A stretch of DNA of 64,000 bases, from the NCBI RefSeq assembly GCF_034424805.1, contig NZ_JAXOUF010000011.1:62001-126000 (forward strand), read 5' to 3'. Each line of letters starts with the position of its first letter. Within the stretch, counting starts at the first letter, position 1. The DNA comes from Labrys sedimenti. Its GTDB lineage: Bacteria > Pseudomonadota > Alphaproteobacteria > Rhizobiales > Labraceae. The notes beneath the pieces are model-generated. The model had not been told where the DNA came from. It searched no databases and saw nothing but the letters and a program-made list of their open reading frames with translations. Shown here piece after piece: positions 16,815-25,166 of this stretch. Position numbers and translations under genes: made by a program.

Positions 16815-17759
16815 TCAGGCCGGATGGGCCATCTTGCCGTCCGGCCGGAAGTGCGCATTCAACAGATCGCCGATCTGCCTCCGCGCTTGTATGGCCTCCG
16901 GCAGCGGCAGCAGCATCCAGGCATGCACCATGCCGGCCTGCTCGAGGAGTTCGACGGGCTGTCCCGCCGCCTCCAGGCGCTGCACCAGCCTGTGGGCCTC
17001 GGGATTGAGGAGATCTGCCGTGCCGGTCATGATGGCGACCGGCGCCAGCCCCCGCATTTCGCCATAGAGCGGACTGATGCCGGGATCGTCCAGCGGCAGG
17101 TCACCGGCATAGAGGCGCGCCGCCGCCCGGGCTGCCTCCGGCGTGATCACGGGGTCATGCGGCCGATGGGCCAGCGTCGCCGGGTCGTCCATGGTGAGGT
17201 CGAGCCAAGGTGAGAGCAGGACGACTTGGCCAGGCTGGGGGTGACCGGCCGCGACCAGGGCCTGGGCCAGTGCGAGTGCCAGTCCGCCTCCGGCCGAATC
17301 ACCCATCACCGCCACACGCTCCGGTGTAACGCGGGCGCATAGATCGGTGTAGTGCGCCAGCGCGCTCGCCAGCACGTCGCGGTGATCGTTTTCGGGAGCC
17401 AGAGGATAGAAAGGCACCGTGACGCTGCAACCGGTACGGCGGATCAGATCTTCGATGAAGCGCCAATGCAGGAAGCTGATCGCAAACGAGTAGGCGCCGC
17501 CATGCAAATAGAGCAGATGGAAGGGCGCTGTCCCGCCATCCCGGGGTCCGAGATGGAATACGCGGTCACCATGCACGATTTCCTGCCGGATCTCGCAGAG
17601 ATTGCGCAAACGGGCGGACGGCAACGCGGGGTCGGTCCGACGGCTCAGGCGGATTAAGGCCTTCAGAACAGGCGGCCTCGCCCAGTCCTTGACCCTGAGC
17701 AGGCGAAACAGGCCGTAGAGCGAGCGCGCGGCGAGGCTGCTTTCGGCGGCTTCCGCCAT
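16815..17759 (-). CDS. Alpha/beta hydrolase of the hormone-sensitive-lipase family
   Basis: 314 aa from ATG 17759. The oxyanion-hole motif appears as YLHGGAYSF (HGGA in place of HGGG) near residue 110, the nucleophile Ser in GDSAGGGLALALA near 185, an Asp candidate in TGTADLLNPEAHRL and His in GMVHAWMLLPLPEA. These are the triad and motifs of HSL/GDSAG esterases that act on short-chain esters. A longer frame to 17966 overlaps the neighbour gene and was rejected. It is 34 bases downstream of a small membrane-protein gene on the same strand. Confidence 0.87.
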   Translation of the reverse strand: MAEAAESSLAARSLYGLFRLLRVKDWARPPVLKALIRLSRRTDPALPSARLRNLCEIRQEIVHGDRVFHLGPRDGGTAPFHLLYLHGGAYSFAISFLHWRFIEDLIRRTGCSVTVPFYPLAPENDHRDVLASALAHYTDLCARVTPERVAVMGDSAGGGLALALAQALVAAGHPQPGQVVLLSPWLDLTMDDPATLAHRPHDPVITPEAARAAARLYAGDLPLDDPGISPLYGEMRGLAPVAIMTGTADLLNPEAHRLVQRLEAAGQPVELLEQAGMVHAWMLLPLPEAIQARRQIGDLLNAHFRPDGKMAHPA

Positions 17760-17793
17760 CCTGCCGCCGGATGGCGGTTCAGGACCTTTCGCC

Positions 17794-18051
17794 TTAGGAG
17801 CCGGCGCCTTCACGCTTGAAGATCGGCTCGACCCGGCTGGCCTGCCTGAGGAAGACGAAAATGGCATAGAGGGCGATGAGGCCGAACACGCCTTGCAGGA
17901 TGACCTCGGCCGTGGACCCAAGCTGGAAAAATCCCGCCAGCGCCCAGCCGGAAGCCCAGGCCGCACCGAGCAACTCGGTGCCGATCAGAATGGCAACCGA
18001 GCAAACGGTGATCAGGCTGGTCCAATTGATGGATCTGTCAGAGCTGGACAA
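17794..18051 (-). CDS. Small two-helix membrane protein
   Basis: 85 aa starting MSSSDRSINWTSLITV. Two hydrophobic helices are evident (about 10-38 and 47-70: VILQGVFGLIALYAIFVFL) with a basic tail. No known domain. It precedes the alpha/beta hydrolase on the same strand with a 34-base gap, so the two are probably one transcript. Function unknown. Confidence 0.65.
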   Translation of the reverse strand: MSSSDRSINWTSLITVCSVAILIGTELLGAAWASGWALAGFFQLGSTAEVILQGVFGLIALYAIFVFLRQASRVEPIFKREGAGS

Positions 18052-18270
18052 AGGCGGCTTCCTGGCGGCTTCCGTGAACGTCGTCTCATGCCTCTATACC
18101 ATCGCGCCGCGCTTTGCTACGCCCCTTGTGGAATGAAGCACGCTGGAGCGCATCGGCACTCCTGCGCTAACGCCTTGTTTTCAGGTGCCTTTGCGATTCC
18201 CGGCGGATCGCAGGGCGCGTGAGATGACAAATCGTCCATGTAAGTCTTCGCTTGGAAAGCCCCCTGCTCC

Positions 18271-19857
18271 ATGGAAACCCCCGTTTTCGGTCACGCTGCC
18301 GTCGCCACGCCCCATCATCCGGCCAGCGAAACCGGCCAGCGCATCCTGATCCAGGGCGGCAACGCCATCGAGGCGATGATCGCCATGGCGGCCACCATCG
18401 CCGTCACCTATCCGCATGTGAATGGCATTGGCGGTGACGGCTTCTGGCTGGTGGCCGACAGGAGCCGCCGCGTCCGGACGATACAGGCCTGCGGCCCTGC
18501 CGGTAGCCGGGCCACGATCTCGGCTCTGCGCGATCTCGGCTATGACGAAGTGCCATCTCGCGGCGTCCTTTCCAGCCTGACCGTTCCCGGAGCAGTAGGC
18601 GGCTGGCAGATCGCTGCCGAGATGGCCAGGGCCTTCGGCGGCCGGCTGCCCATCGGCGTGTTGCTGGAAGACGCCATCCGTCATGCCCGCGACGGCATCG
18701 CCGTTTCGGCCTCGCAGGCCCGCGTCGAAGCGGCCGACATCGATGAACTCAGGGCCGTGCCGGGCTTCGCTGCCCATTTCATGCCATCCGGCGAAGTCCC
18801 CAAGGCCGGCGACCGCCTCCTTCAGCCGGCCCTCGCGGGTCTGCTGGAGCAGCTTGCCCATGCCGGGCTCGACGATTTCTATCGTGGCGACGCGGCCCGT
18901 GAGATCGCCGCCGATCTCGACCGCGCCGGCGCCCTCGTCACGCGGGAGGATTACCGGCGCTATGAAGCACGGCTGCGCGAGCCGCTGAGCCTCGCCCTGC
19001 CGGGGGTCACGCTCCATAGCCTGCCGCCGCCGTCGCAAGGCCTGTCCACCCTGATCATCCTCGGCCTCGCCGAACGCCTCGGCCTCAAACGGGCGGGCGG
19101 CTTCGAACACCTCCATGGCCTGATCGAGGCGGCCAAACGGGCGTCGGCCATCGGCGATCGCGAGATCACAGATCCTGCCGTAATGGGTGCAGATCCGGGT
19201 GCCTTCCTTACCCCTGCTTTCCTGGAGCGCGAAGCCGCTGCAATCTCGATGGCACGTGCCGCCCCTTCCCCGCTGCCGGGCGCCAAGGGCGACACCGTCT
19301 GGATGGGCGCGATCGACCAGGAAGGCCTTGCCGTCAGCTACATTCAATCGATCTATTGGGACTACGGCTCGGGCCTGGTCCTGCCGAAGACGGGTTTGCT
19401 GATGCAGAATCGTGGCCGGGCCTTTTCGCTCGACGCCCGCTCCCCCCGCGCTTTGGCCCCCGGGCGCCTGCCCTTCCACACCCTGGCCCCGGCCATGGCC
19501 CTGTTTGCCGACGGACGGGCGATGCCTTTCGGAACCATGGGCGGCGAGGCCCAGCCGCAGATCATGGCGCAATTGTTCTCGCGCTATCGCCTGGGCGAAG
19601 ACCTCGCGACTGCCGTCGATGCTCCTCGTTTCGTCCTCGCTTCCGACGAGAAGACCGGGAAATCCGTACTTCAGCTGGAAGACAGATTCGACGAAAGCCT
19701 CCTCAACGCGCTCGACCGCGCCGGTCATCCCATCGACATCGGCCGGCCCTATGCAGACAGCTTCGGTCATGCCGGCGCGCTCGTCCGTCACATCAGGGAC
19801 GGACGCATCGAGGCCGTGCACGACCCGCGTGCCGACGGCGGTGCACTTGGGCTCTAG
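18271..19857 (+). CDS. Gamma-glutamyltransferase family protein
   Basis: 528 aa. Typical features are GGNAIEAMIAMAATIAVTYPH (about 30-50) and NGIGGDGFWLV (about 51-61). The putative catalytic Thr is in KGDTVWMGAID near residue 343, where the precursor cuts itself into large and small subunits. Later come DYGSGLVLPKTGLLMQNRG and GTMGGEAQPQIM. There is no signal peptide, so the enzyme is predicted to be cytoplasmic, unlike E. coli Ggt. It may act on glutathione, gamma-glutamyl amides or an acylated amine. Its end touches a degenerate intergenic repeat. Confidence 0.88.
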   Translation: METPVFGHAAVATPHHPASETGQRILIQGGNAIEAMIAMAATIAVTYPHVNGIGGDGFWLVADRSRRVRTIQACGPAGSRATISALRDLGYDEVPSRGVLSSLTVPGAVGGWQIAAEMARAFGGRLPIGVLLEDAIRHARDGIAVSASQARVEAADIDELRAVPGFAAHFMPSGEVPKAGDRLLQPALAGLLEQLAHAGLDDFYRGDAAREIAADLDRAGALVTREDYRRYEARLREPLSLALPGVTLHSLPPPSQGLSTLIILGLAERLGLKRAGGFEHLHGLIEAAKRASAIGDREITDPAVMGADPGAFLTPAFLEREAAAISMARAAPSPLPGAKGDTVWMGAIDQEGLAVSYIQSIYWDYGSGLVLPKTGLLMQNRGRAFSLDARSPRALAPGRLPFHTLAPAMALFADGRAMPFGTMGGEAQPQIMAQLFSRYRLGEDLATAVDAPRFVLASDEKTGKSVLQLEDRFDESLLNALDRAGHPIDIGRPYADSFGHAGALVRHIRDGRIEAVHDPRADGGALGL

Positions 19858-19859
19858 TT

Positions 19860-19961
19860 CATCGAGCCGAAGTGGGACATTGGCCTTTTAATAAAAGGGC
19901 CTTGGAAACAACACATTACGGCATCGACCTTACCTCCGGGATCAAGTTCGATGCTGCAGAG
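19860..19961. repeat. Degenerate copy of intergenic repeat family B
   Basis: The sequence after the gamma-glutamyltransferase stop aligns by eye with the better preserved copy at 33661-33757: a GCCGAA..GTGG..CCTTTT..GG block, then TTACGGCATCGA...TCGATGC, which forms a hairpin (GCATCGA 19921-19927 with TCGATGC 19948-19954). Confidence 0.55.
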
Positions 19962-19982
19962 CAGGTTTATGGACGTTTGAGA

Positions 19983-20687
19983 ATGGCGACACGCTACGCG
20001 ATCTATCATGTGCCCGCTGCAGATACCGCCCTCTGGCGCTTCGGCAGCGAAGTCCTGGGCTATGATGCCTTCACCGGCCGGGATGTGCCGCAGTGGCATC
20101 CTGCCCTTACCCCTGCTTCCGCCTGGCACGAGATGACCGCCGATCCCCGGCTCTATGGTTTTCATGCCACCTTGAAGGCCCCCTTCCGCGCTGCCGAGGG
20201 CGTGGACGAGGCGGCTCTTGCATCGGAGCTCGTCGCCTTCGCCAAGGCCCATCGGCCCGTCGATCTCGGCGCCTGGGTCATCCGGCCGATTCCCTCCTCG
20301 CGCGATGGCCGCGCCTTTCTCGCCATGGTGCCGGCAGAACCGCCGGCTGAGCTGGCCGTCATCGAGGCCAGTATCGTCAGGCATTTCGACAGGCTGCGCG
20401 CGCCGCTCACGCCCGCCGAAATCGCGCGCCGCAACCCGGACCGTCTGAGCGAGCGCCAGCGCAGCTACCTCCATGCCCACGGCTACCCGCATGTGCTCGA
20501 AGAATTCCGCTTCCACATGACGCTGTCGGGCGCCATCGAGAATGCCGCGGCCATCGGCGAATGCCTGGACGCTCGGGCCAAGGAGCTCGAGGTCGCTCGC
20601 CACCTTCGCATCGATCGCCTCGGCCTGTTTCGCCAAGAGAATGGTGGGCGTTTCCAGGTGATCGAGGTCGCCACACTCCAGGGCTGA
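19983..20687 (+). CDS. DUF1045 protein (2H-phosphoesterase-like)
   Basis: 234 aa from ATG 19983. Two His-containing motifs of the 2H type are visible: YGFHATLKAPFR near residue 60 and FRFHMTLSGAIE near 180, with TGRDVPQWHP near 35. Family knowledge: DUF1045 proteins are often linked to phosphonate metabolism genes (PhnN neighbours), and the 2H fold cuts cyclic phosphates. No phn gene is present here, so the role is open. It follows a repeat element and is 25 bases from the convergent HxlR regulator gene. Confidence 0.82.
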   Translation: MATRYAIYHVPAADTALWRFGSEVLGYDAFTGRDVPQWHPALTPASAWHEMTADPRLYGFHATLKAPFRAAEGVDEAALASELVAFAKAHRPVDLGAWVIRPIPSSRDGRAFLAMVPAEPPAELAVIEASIVRHFDRLRAPLTPAEIARRNPDRLSERQRSYLHAHGYPHVLEEFRFHMTLSGAIENAAAIGECLDARAKELEVARHLRIDRLGLFRQENGGRFQVIEVATLQG

Positions 20688-20712
20688 CGGAGGCGGCTTT
20701 CCCGCAATGGAA

Positions 20713-21087
20713 TCAGGCCGCGTCCGCCCTCTCGGCGGCATGCGGCTTGCCATAAAGGTTGATATTTGCATCCCCCCAGGCTTTCAGCGCCAGCAGGACC
20801 GGCTCCATGCTGCGGCCCAGCGGAGAGAGGCTGTATTCCACCTTGGGTGGCACCTGCGCATAGACCTTGCGCTCGATCAGCGCATCCTCCTCCAGTTCAC
20901 GCAACTGGTTGGTCAGCATGCGCGGCGTGACATTGGCGATATGGCGCCGGATCTCGCTGAAGCGTAGCGTGCCCGAGAGCAGATGGTACAGGATGATCGA
21001 CTTCCATTTGCCGTCGATCAGGCCGATGGCGGCCTCGACCGAACAACCCGGCGTGCAATCGAACCGCGAATGGCGCGCTTTGGCCAT
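20713..21087 (-). CDS. HxlR-family winged-helix regulator
   Basis: 124 aa from ATG 21087. The fold signature is clear: CTPGCSVEAAIGLIDGKWK, ILYHLLSGTLRFSEIRRHI, NVTPRMLTNQLRELEEDALIERKVY and VEYSLSPLGRSMEPVL. The Cys near the N-terminus (CTPGC) is the position used for redox or electrophile sensing in some HxlR-type regulators such as YodB and QorR. It is divergent from a zinc-type quinone oxidoreductase gene, an arrangement usual for regulators that control their neighbour. A palindrome lies between. Confidence 0.92.
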   Translation of the reverse strand: MAKARHSRFDCTPGCSVEAAIGLIDGKWKSIILYHLLSGTLRFSEIRRHIANVTPRMLTNQLRELEEDALIERKVYAQVPPKVEYSLSPLGRSMEPVLLALKAWGDANINLYGKPHAAERADAA

Positions 21088-21090
21088 GAC

Positions 21091-21108
21091 AGTATCCTTT
21101 TTGATACT
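21091..21108. promoter_or_regulatory. HxlR-type operator palindrome
   Basis: AGTATC-N6-GATACT is a perfect palindrome only three bases above the HxlR start codon, in the divergent promoter region. GTATC/GATAC half-sites spaced like this are the pattern seen at HxlR/QorR-family operators. Binding here would shut off the regulator gene and could affect the oxidoreductase. Confidence 0.75.
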
Positions 21109-21190
21109 ATAAGCGTTTTTTGTGCATATTGACGATGTTCGAGCATAGGCACAAGTTCCGCTCATAGCAATCAGCGACAAGGAACGAGCC

Positions 21191-22204
21191 ATGAAAGCAA
21201 TCGGATACAGGACACCCGGTGCCATCGACAGCGCGACGGCGCTCGAGGACGTCGAGCTGCCCCGGCCCAAGGCAACCGGCCGCGACATCCTGGTCGAGGT
21301 CGCGGCTATCTCCGTCAACCCGGTCGATACCAAGGTGCGCCGCAGGACTTCGCCTGAAGCAGGTGAGTGGAAGGTGCTGGGTTGGGACGCGGTCGGCAGG
21401 GTGGCCGAAATCGGCGAGGCGGTAACCGCCTTCAAGCCCGGCGACGAAGTGTTCTATGCCGGCTCGATCACCCGGCCCGGCGCCAACAGCCAGTTCCATC
21501 TGGTCGACGAGCGCATCGTGGGCCACAAACCCCAAAGCCTCTCGAATGCCGAGGCTGCGGCCCTGCCGCTGACGGCCATCACGGCCTGGGAGATGCTGTT
21601 CGACCGGCTCGACATTCGCCGCCCCGTGCCCGGAGCAGCCAATGCCATCGTGATCATCGGCGGCGCTGGCGGCGTTGGCTCGATTGCCATCCAGCTCGTC
21701 CGCGCGCTCACCGGCGTGACGGTCATTGCCACCGCCTCGCGCCCGGAGACGCAGGACTGGGTCCGCGAGTTGGGCGCCCATCACGTCGTCGATCACGGCA
21801 AGCCGATCGCCGAACAGATCGCAGCGCTCGGGATCGGAGCGCCCGCCTTCGTCTTTTCCACCACCGAGACCCACCGTCATCTCGACGAGATCGTCGAGCT
21901 GATCGCCCCCCAGGGCCGGTTCGGGCTCATCGACGACCCCGAGGCCTTGAGCATCATGGGCTTCAAGCGCAAGGCGGTCTCCATCCATTGGGAGCTGATG
22001 TTCACCCGGGCGATCTTCGAGACGCCGGACATGGACGAGCAAGGCAAGCTGCTGAACGAGGTAGCCACACTGATCGATGGAGGCAGGATCCGCACTACGC
22101 TCAGCCAAGTGCTGCGTCCGATCAATGCCGAAAATTTGAAACAGGCGCACGCTCTGATCGAAAGTGGGCGCGCCAAGGGCAAGATCGTGCTGGAGAGCTT
22201 CTGA
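21191..22204 (+). CDS. Zinc-binding alcohol dehydrogenase family / quinone oxidoreductase-like
   Basis: 337 aa from ATG 21191, with AAGGAACGAG upstream. It is an MDR-superfamily enzyme: N-terminal GroES-like fold (VEVAAISVNPVDTKVRR, LGWDAVGRVAEIG), a Rossmann fold with IIGGAGGVGSIAIQLVRAL near residues 154-172, and C-terminal RPINAENLKQAHALIESGRAKGKIVL. The zinc Cys cluster of classical alcohol dehydrogenases is absent, as in the QorB/ZTA1-like group. It is probably an NADPH-dependent quinone or enone reductase, and the neighbouring HxlR regulator fits an electrophile-detoxifying role (inference). Confidence 0.88.
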   Translation: MKAIGYRTPGAIDSATALEDVELPRPKATGRDILVEVAAISVNPVDTKVRRRTSPEAGEWKVLGWDAVGRVAEIGEAVTAFKPGDEVFYAGSITRPGANSQFHLVDERIVGHKPQSLSNAEAAALPLTAITAWEMLFDRLDIRRPVPGAANAIVIIGGAGGVGSIAIQLVRALTGVTVIATASRPETQDWVRELGAHHVVDHGKPIAEQIAALGIGAPAFVFSTTETHRHLDEIVELIAPQGRFGLIDDPEALSIMGFKRKAVSIHWELMFTRAIFETPDMDEQGKLLNEVATLIDGGRIRTTLSQVLRPINAENLKQAHALIESGRAKGKIVLESF

Positions 22205-22332
22205 GAAACGCGAGCGGCATGCGGGCGCGGAAACCCCGCGCCCGTGAAGAGTTCGGGACAACTCGGCCGCGTTGACAGGTTCCGAAGCCGGAAGCTGTTA
22301 TCAAACAGCGCGCAATCCGGGACCAAACGCCG

Positions 22333-22434
22333 TAGCGTTTTGCGATGAGATGGAATCACGTTGAATTGCAAAGACGCGCCGAACCGACGAACTGGAGCAA
22401 TAAAGGGTTCAAGCCTGAACGTGTTTTGCGCTAG
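22333..22434 (-). repeat. Repeat family A copy, reverse orientation
   Basis: About 100 bases starting TAGCGTTTTGCGAT and ending TTTTGCGCTAG. Reverse-complemented, it aligns by eye with the copies at 33799, 37961, 42445 and 47589. The internal box is GCAAAGACGCGCCGAACC. It fills most of the 320-base gap between the oxidoreductase and the DUF1007 gene. Confidence 0.75.
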
Positions 22435-22524
22435 GGAGCGCCATGCTTCCGCCCCACTCGGCGGGTTACAACCCTTCGGGTGGTGAATCGCTACAGCTAC
22501 CGCCCTCTGCAAACCGGATCGTTC

Positions 22525-23172
22525 ATGCGTTCGCTTCTTCTCGCCACCGTGCTGCTCGGCTGTCTCATTGGACGGGCTGCAGCCCATCCGCATGTCTTCG
22601 TCAATTCGGCCAGCGAGATCGTCTACGACGACAAGGGGCGGGTAACCGGTGTCAAGCAGCACTGGACCTTCGACGAGGCCTTCTCTTCCTATGCCACGCA
22701 GGGGCTGCAGCAGAACGCGAATGGTGGCTACACCCGCGAGGCTCTCGCTCCGCTGGCCCAGACCAATGTCGAGAACCTCAAGGATTTCGGCTATTTCACC
22801 TTTGCCAAGCTCGGCGGCAAGGAGCTTTTGTTCAAGGATCCGGTCGACCCTTATCTCGACTTCACCAACGGCGTCCTGACCCTGCATTTCTTCCTGCCCC
22901 TGTCCTCCCCGCAGACACAGGGGCAGAAGGCCCTGGCGATCCAGATCTACGACCCGACCTATTATGTCGCGTTTACCCTGGATGACGAGACGCCTGCCAA
23001 GCTCGACGGTTCCCCACAGGGTTGCGCACTCAACGTCATCAGGCCCAAGCCGCCGAGCGAAGACCAGAAGGCCGCCGCCCTGCAGCTCGACGAGGCCTAT
23101 TTCAGCGCATTGGACCAGAACAAGGATTTCGGCGCCAAATTCGCCAACAACATCCAGGTGAACTGCCCGTGA
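22525..23172 (+). CDS. DUF1007 periplasmic protein partnered with a Ni/Co exporter
   Basis: 215 aa from ATG 22525 (a GTG-like start at 22480 in frame would bury the signal peptide). Residues 1-21 are a signal peptide; the mature chain begins HPHVFVNSASEIVYDD, the typical DUF1007 opening with metal-liganding His. Later, AYFSALDQNKDFGAKFANNIQVNCP forms the end. Family knowledge: DUF1007 proteins are almost always encoded next to NicO/RcnA-type transporters. Here the exporter start (GTG 23169) overlaps the DUF1007 stop by four bases, so the two are translationally coupled. Confidence 0.85.
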   Translation: MRSLLLATVLLGCLIGRAAAHPHVFVNSASEIVYDDKGRVTGVKQHWTFDEAFSSYATQGLQQNANGGYTREALAPLAQTNVENLKDFGYFTFAKLGGKELLFKDPVDPYLDFTNGVLTLHFFLPLSSPQTQGQKALAIQIYDPTYYVAFTLDDETPAKLDGSPQGCALNVIRPKPPSEDQKAAALQLDEAYFSALDQNKDFGAKFANNIQVNCP

Positions 23173-24149
23173 CAACGGGCACAGGCCGTATTTACAGGCG
23201 GGTCGCGCAGGCGGCACCGGCCGTGCTGGTCCTGCTGCTGCTGGCCGCCGGCGAGGCCTTCGCCCAGAAGAGCACGCCTTTCGGCATCAGCCGGCCGGAG
23301 CAATCGATCACAGGCCCCGCCAGTCCCTTCCTGGCCTGGATCCTCACCGAGACGGCGCGCTATTATCAACTGCTCGTTGATGCCTTGAAGGAATCCAAGC
23401 AGAACGGCACGGCCAGCCTGGCGCTGATCACCCTCAGCTTCGGCTATGGCGTCTTCCATGCTGCCGGCCCGGGCCACGGCAAGGCGGTGATTTCCTCCTA
23501 TCTGTTCGCCAATGACGAGGCCGTCAAACGCGGCATCATGCTTTCCGGCGCCTTCGCCCTTGTGCAGGCGCTGTCCGCCATCGCCATGGTGTCGATGCTG
23601 GCGGCCATCCTCAACGTCACGGCCCAGACCATGGATGCCTCCACCCTGATGCTGGAGCGTCTCTCCAACTTCATGGTGATGGCCGTCGGCGCCTGGCTGT
23701 TCTGGCGCAAGGGCCGCGCTCTCTGGGGCCTGATCGCCGCTCGTTTCGGCTTGCCCGGCGCCAGTATCCATGTCCATGACGCCAATTGCGGTCATCTCGC
23801 CTTGCCGACCGACAGCGAAACCGCCAAGCGCAACAATATGCGGGCCATCCTCGCCGCGGGGCTGAGGCCGTGCACGGGCGCCATCATCGTGCTGGTATTC
23901 GCCTGGCGGCAGGGCATCTACGGCTCGGGCATCATCGCGACATTCGCCATGGGCCTGGGCACCGCCCTCACCATCGCCATCATCGCCACCGTCGCGGTGA
24001 TGGCCAAGAGCCTCGCCGTCCGCCTTGCCGCCCCGCAGAGCTTTGCCGCTGCCATCACGGTGCGCACGCTCGAAATGGGCCTTGCCCTCATGGTCTTTGC
24101 GCTCGGGCTCATCCTGCTGGCCGGCGTGATAAATTTACCCTCTGCATAG
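23169..24149 (+). CDS. Nickel/cobalt transporter, NicO/RcnA family
   Basis: 326 aa from GTG 23169, which overlaps the upstream stop as GTGA. A signal-like hydrophobic N-terminus is followed by about six membrane helices. The metal motif HAAGPGHGKAVISSYLF (about 97-113), a His-rich loop SIHVHDANCGHLA near 200, and LAAGLRPCTGAIIVLVFAW near 235 are characteristic of NicO proteins. In E. coli RcnA the role is Ni/Co efflux; other members serve uptake, so the direction is inferred. Co-transcribed with the DUF1007 gene. Confidence 0.9.
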   Translation: MTTGTGRIYRRVAQAAPAVLVLLLLAAGEAFAQKSTPFGISRPEQSITGPASPFLAWILTETARYYQLLVDALKESKQNGTASLALITLSFGYGVFHAAGPGHGKAVISSYLFANDEAVKRGIMLSGAFALVQALSAIAMVSMLAAILNVTAQTMDASTLMLERLSNFMVMAVGAWLFWRKGRALWGLIAARFGLPGASIHVHDANCGHLALPTDSETAKRNNMRAILAAGLRPCTGAIIVLVFAWRQGIYGSGIIATFAMGLGTALTIAIIATVAVMAKSLAVRLAAPQSFAAAITVRTLEMGLALMVFALGLILLAGVINLPSA

Positions 24150-24293
24150 GCTCTGCCATCGCCAAAATGCTTGGCCCCCAAAAAGCCGCGCAGTATGATG
24201 CGTCAAGGCGTGCCGAGACGTGCGCCCAGCACGAATTTCCGGCTCAATCCGCAGGGAGAAGCGGCCAGCCGGGGGCGGCCGGAGGATCGACCG

Positions 24294-24740
24294 ATGGGCC
24301 AGCAGATAGAAGCCGTCGTCCAGCGCCTGAGGCGCTTTGCCCGGGCGCTCAGCCATGATTCCGATGGGGCGGATGCGCTGGTCCTGGAAATCCTGTCGGC
24401 ACATGAAGGCAAGCGCCTCGACTATCCCCGCCTGCTCACGGCGCTGATCGCCCGCCGCCGCGACCTCGACGACCGGGAAAACCAGCTCAAGGCACAACGG
24501 CCGCCGATGAAGGCCGGCTGCTCCAGCCATCCCGACATCCTGCGCGCCTTCGATCGCCTGCCCCTGACCGATCGCGAGGTCCTGGCACTGATCATCATCG
24601 AAGGTCTGGATTATGAGACGGCAGCCGCCGTGCTGGCGGTGCGCGAAGAAGCCTTCATCGCCCGCCTCACCCGGGCCCGCGAGGCCTTTTCGCGCCAGGT
24701 GGACGGCCAGCGCCATGCCGTGCTGCGGATCGTGAAATGA
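24294..24740 (+). CDS. ECF-like sigma factor (short, region 4 clear, region 2 degenerate)
   Basis: 148 aa from ATG 24294, with GGAGG eight bases upstream. The C-terminus is a clear sigma region 4 HTH: FDRLPLTDREVLALIIIEGLDYETAAAVL and EEAFIARLTRAREAF. The N-terminal half (VVQRLRRFARALSHDSDGADALVLEILSA) has the size of region 2 and a faint resemblance to it, but the usual acidic DAEDxxQE box is poor. Its stop overlaps the next gene (ATGA), a predicted single-span membrane protein, as in sigma/anti-sigma operons. The upstream frame to 24171 was dropped. Confidence 0.75.
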   Translation: MGQQIEAVVQRLRRFARALSHDSDGADALVLEILSAHEGKRLDYPRLLTALIARRRDLDDRENQLKAQRPPMKAGCSSHPDILRAFDRLPLTDREVLALIIIEGLDYETAAAVLAVREEAFIARLTRAREAFSRQVDGQRHAVLRIVK

Positions 24741-25087
24741 CCGAACCGACCCGTATTCCCGACCGGATCTTCAACGCCCTGGTCGATGGCCGGCTCTCCG
24801 CGCGGGTGGAGCGCGAAACGCGCGAGGCGCTGGAAACCGATCCCCAAGGCAACGAACGCGCCGCGACCTGGCAGCGCCAAAGCGAGGCCCTCCATGCAGC
24901 CCTCGCCCCCATCGCGCGCGAGCCCCTGCCTCTTTCGATGATGCTGAAATTGCGTCACGACAAGCCGGTTGCCTGGCATCGCGACAGCACGCTTTGGACT
25001 TATGTCGGCATTTTTGCCGCCGGCATCGCCGTCGGCCTGGCTTTCGACCTCGCTCTACCCACCTTGCGAGCCCTGATTGGCATCTGA
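24737..25087 (+). CDS. Putative anti-sigma factor with one membrane helix
   Basis: 116 aa, start overlapping the stop of the sigma-like gene. The cytoplasmic N-terminal part (IPDRIFNALVDGRLSARVERETREALETD) resembles the opening helix of NepR/anti-sigma proteins that count on D-x-L-S-x-x-x-x-x (ADGELSPEE-like) patterns. It has no HxxxCxxC zinc motif. A transmembrane helix lies at about 90-108 (TYVGIFAAGIAVGLAFDLAL) with a very short periplasmic tail. Function is inferred from order and topology. Confidence 0.65.
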   Translation: MTEPTRIPDRIFNALVDGRLSARVERETREALETDPQGNERAATWQRQSEALHAALAPIAREPLPLSMMLKLRHDKPVAWHRDSTLWTYVGIFAAGIAVGLAFDLALPTLRALIGI

Positions 25088-25097
25088 TATTTTCATT

Positions 25098-25136
25098 TTT
25101 CAGTAATACTGAAATTCATTCAACATTTCGGTTGAA
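25098..25136. promoter_or_regulatory. Two palindromes upstream of the HTH-RibB gene
   Basis: In an AT-rich 79-base gap lie TTTCAGT-AAT-ACTGAAA (25098-25114) and TTCAAC-N6-GTTGAA (25119-25136). Both are perfect palindromes and their centres lie about two helix turns apart. They are in the promoter region of a gene whose first 60 codons encode a helix-turn-helix. Autoregulatory operators are an inference. No FMN riboswitch fits in this gap. Confidence 0.55.
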
Positions 25137-25166
25137 ATTAAAATTCTTCGTGCCTACCTTGGCACC

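Noticed and set aside
15441..17213. 590-codon plus-strand frame overlapping the MATE gene
   Set aside because: It is a shifted frame of the MATE coding region; the MATE protein has proper membrane helices and motifs.
25088..25166. FMN riboswitch before ribB
   Set aside because: Only 79 bases are available and none of the conserved RFN box sequence is visible; palindromes are present instead.
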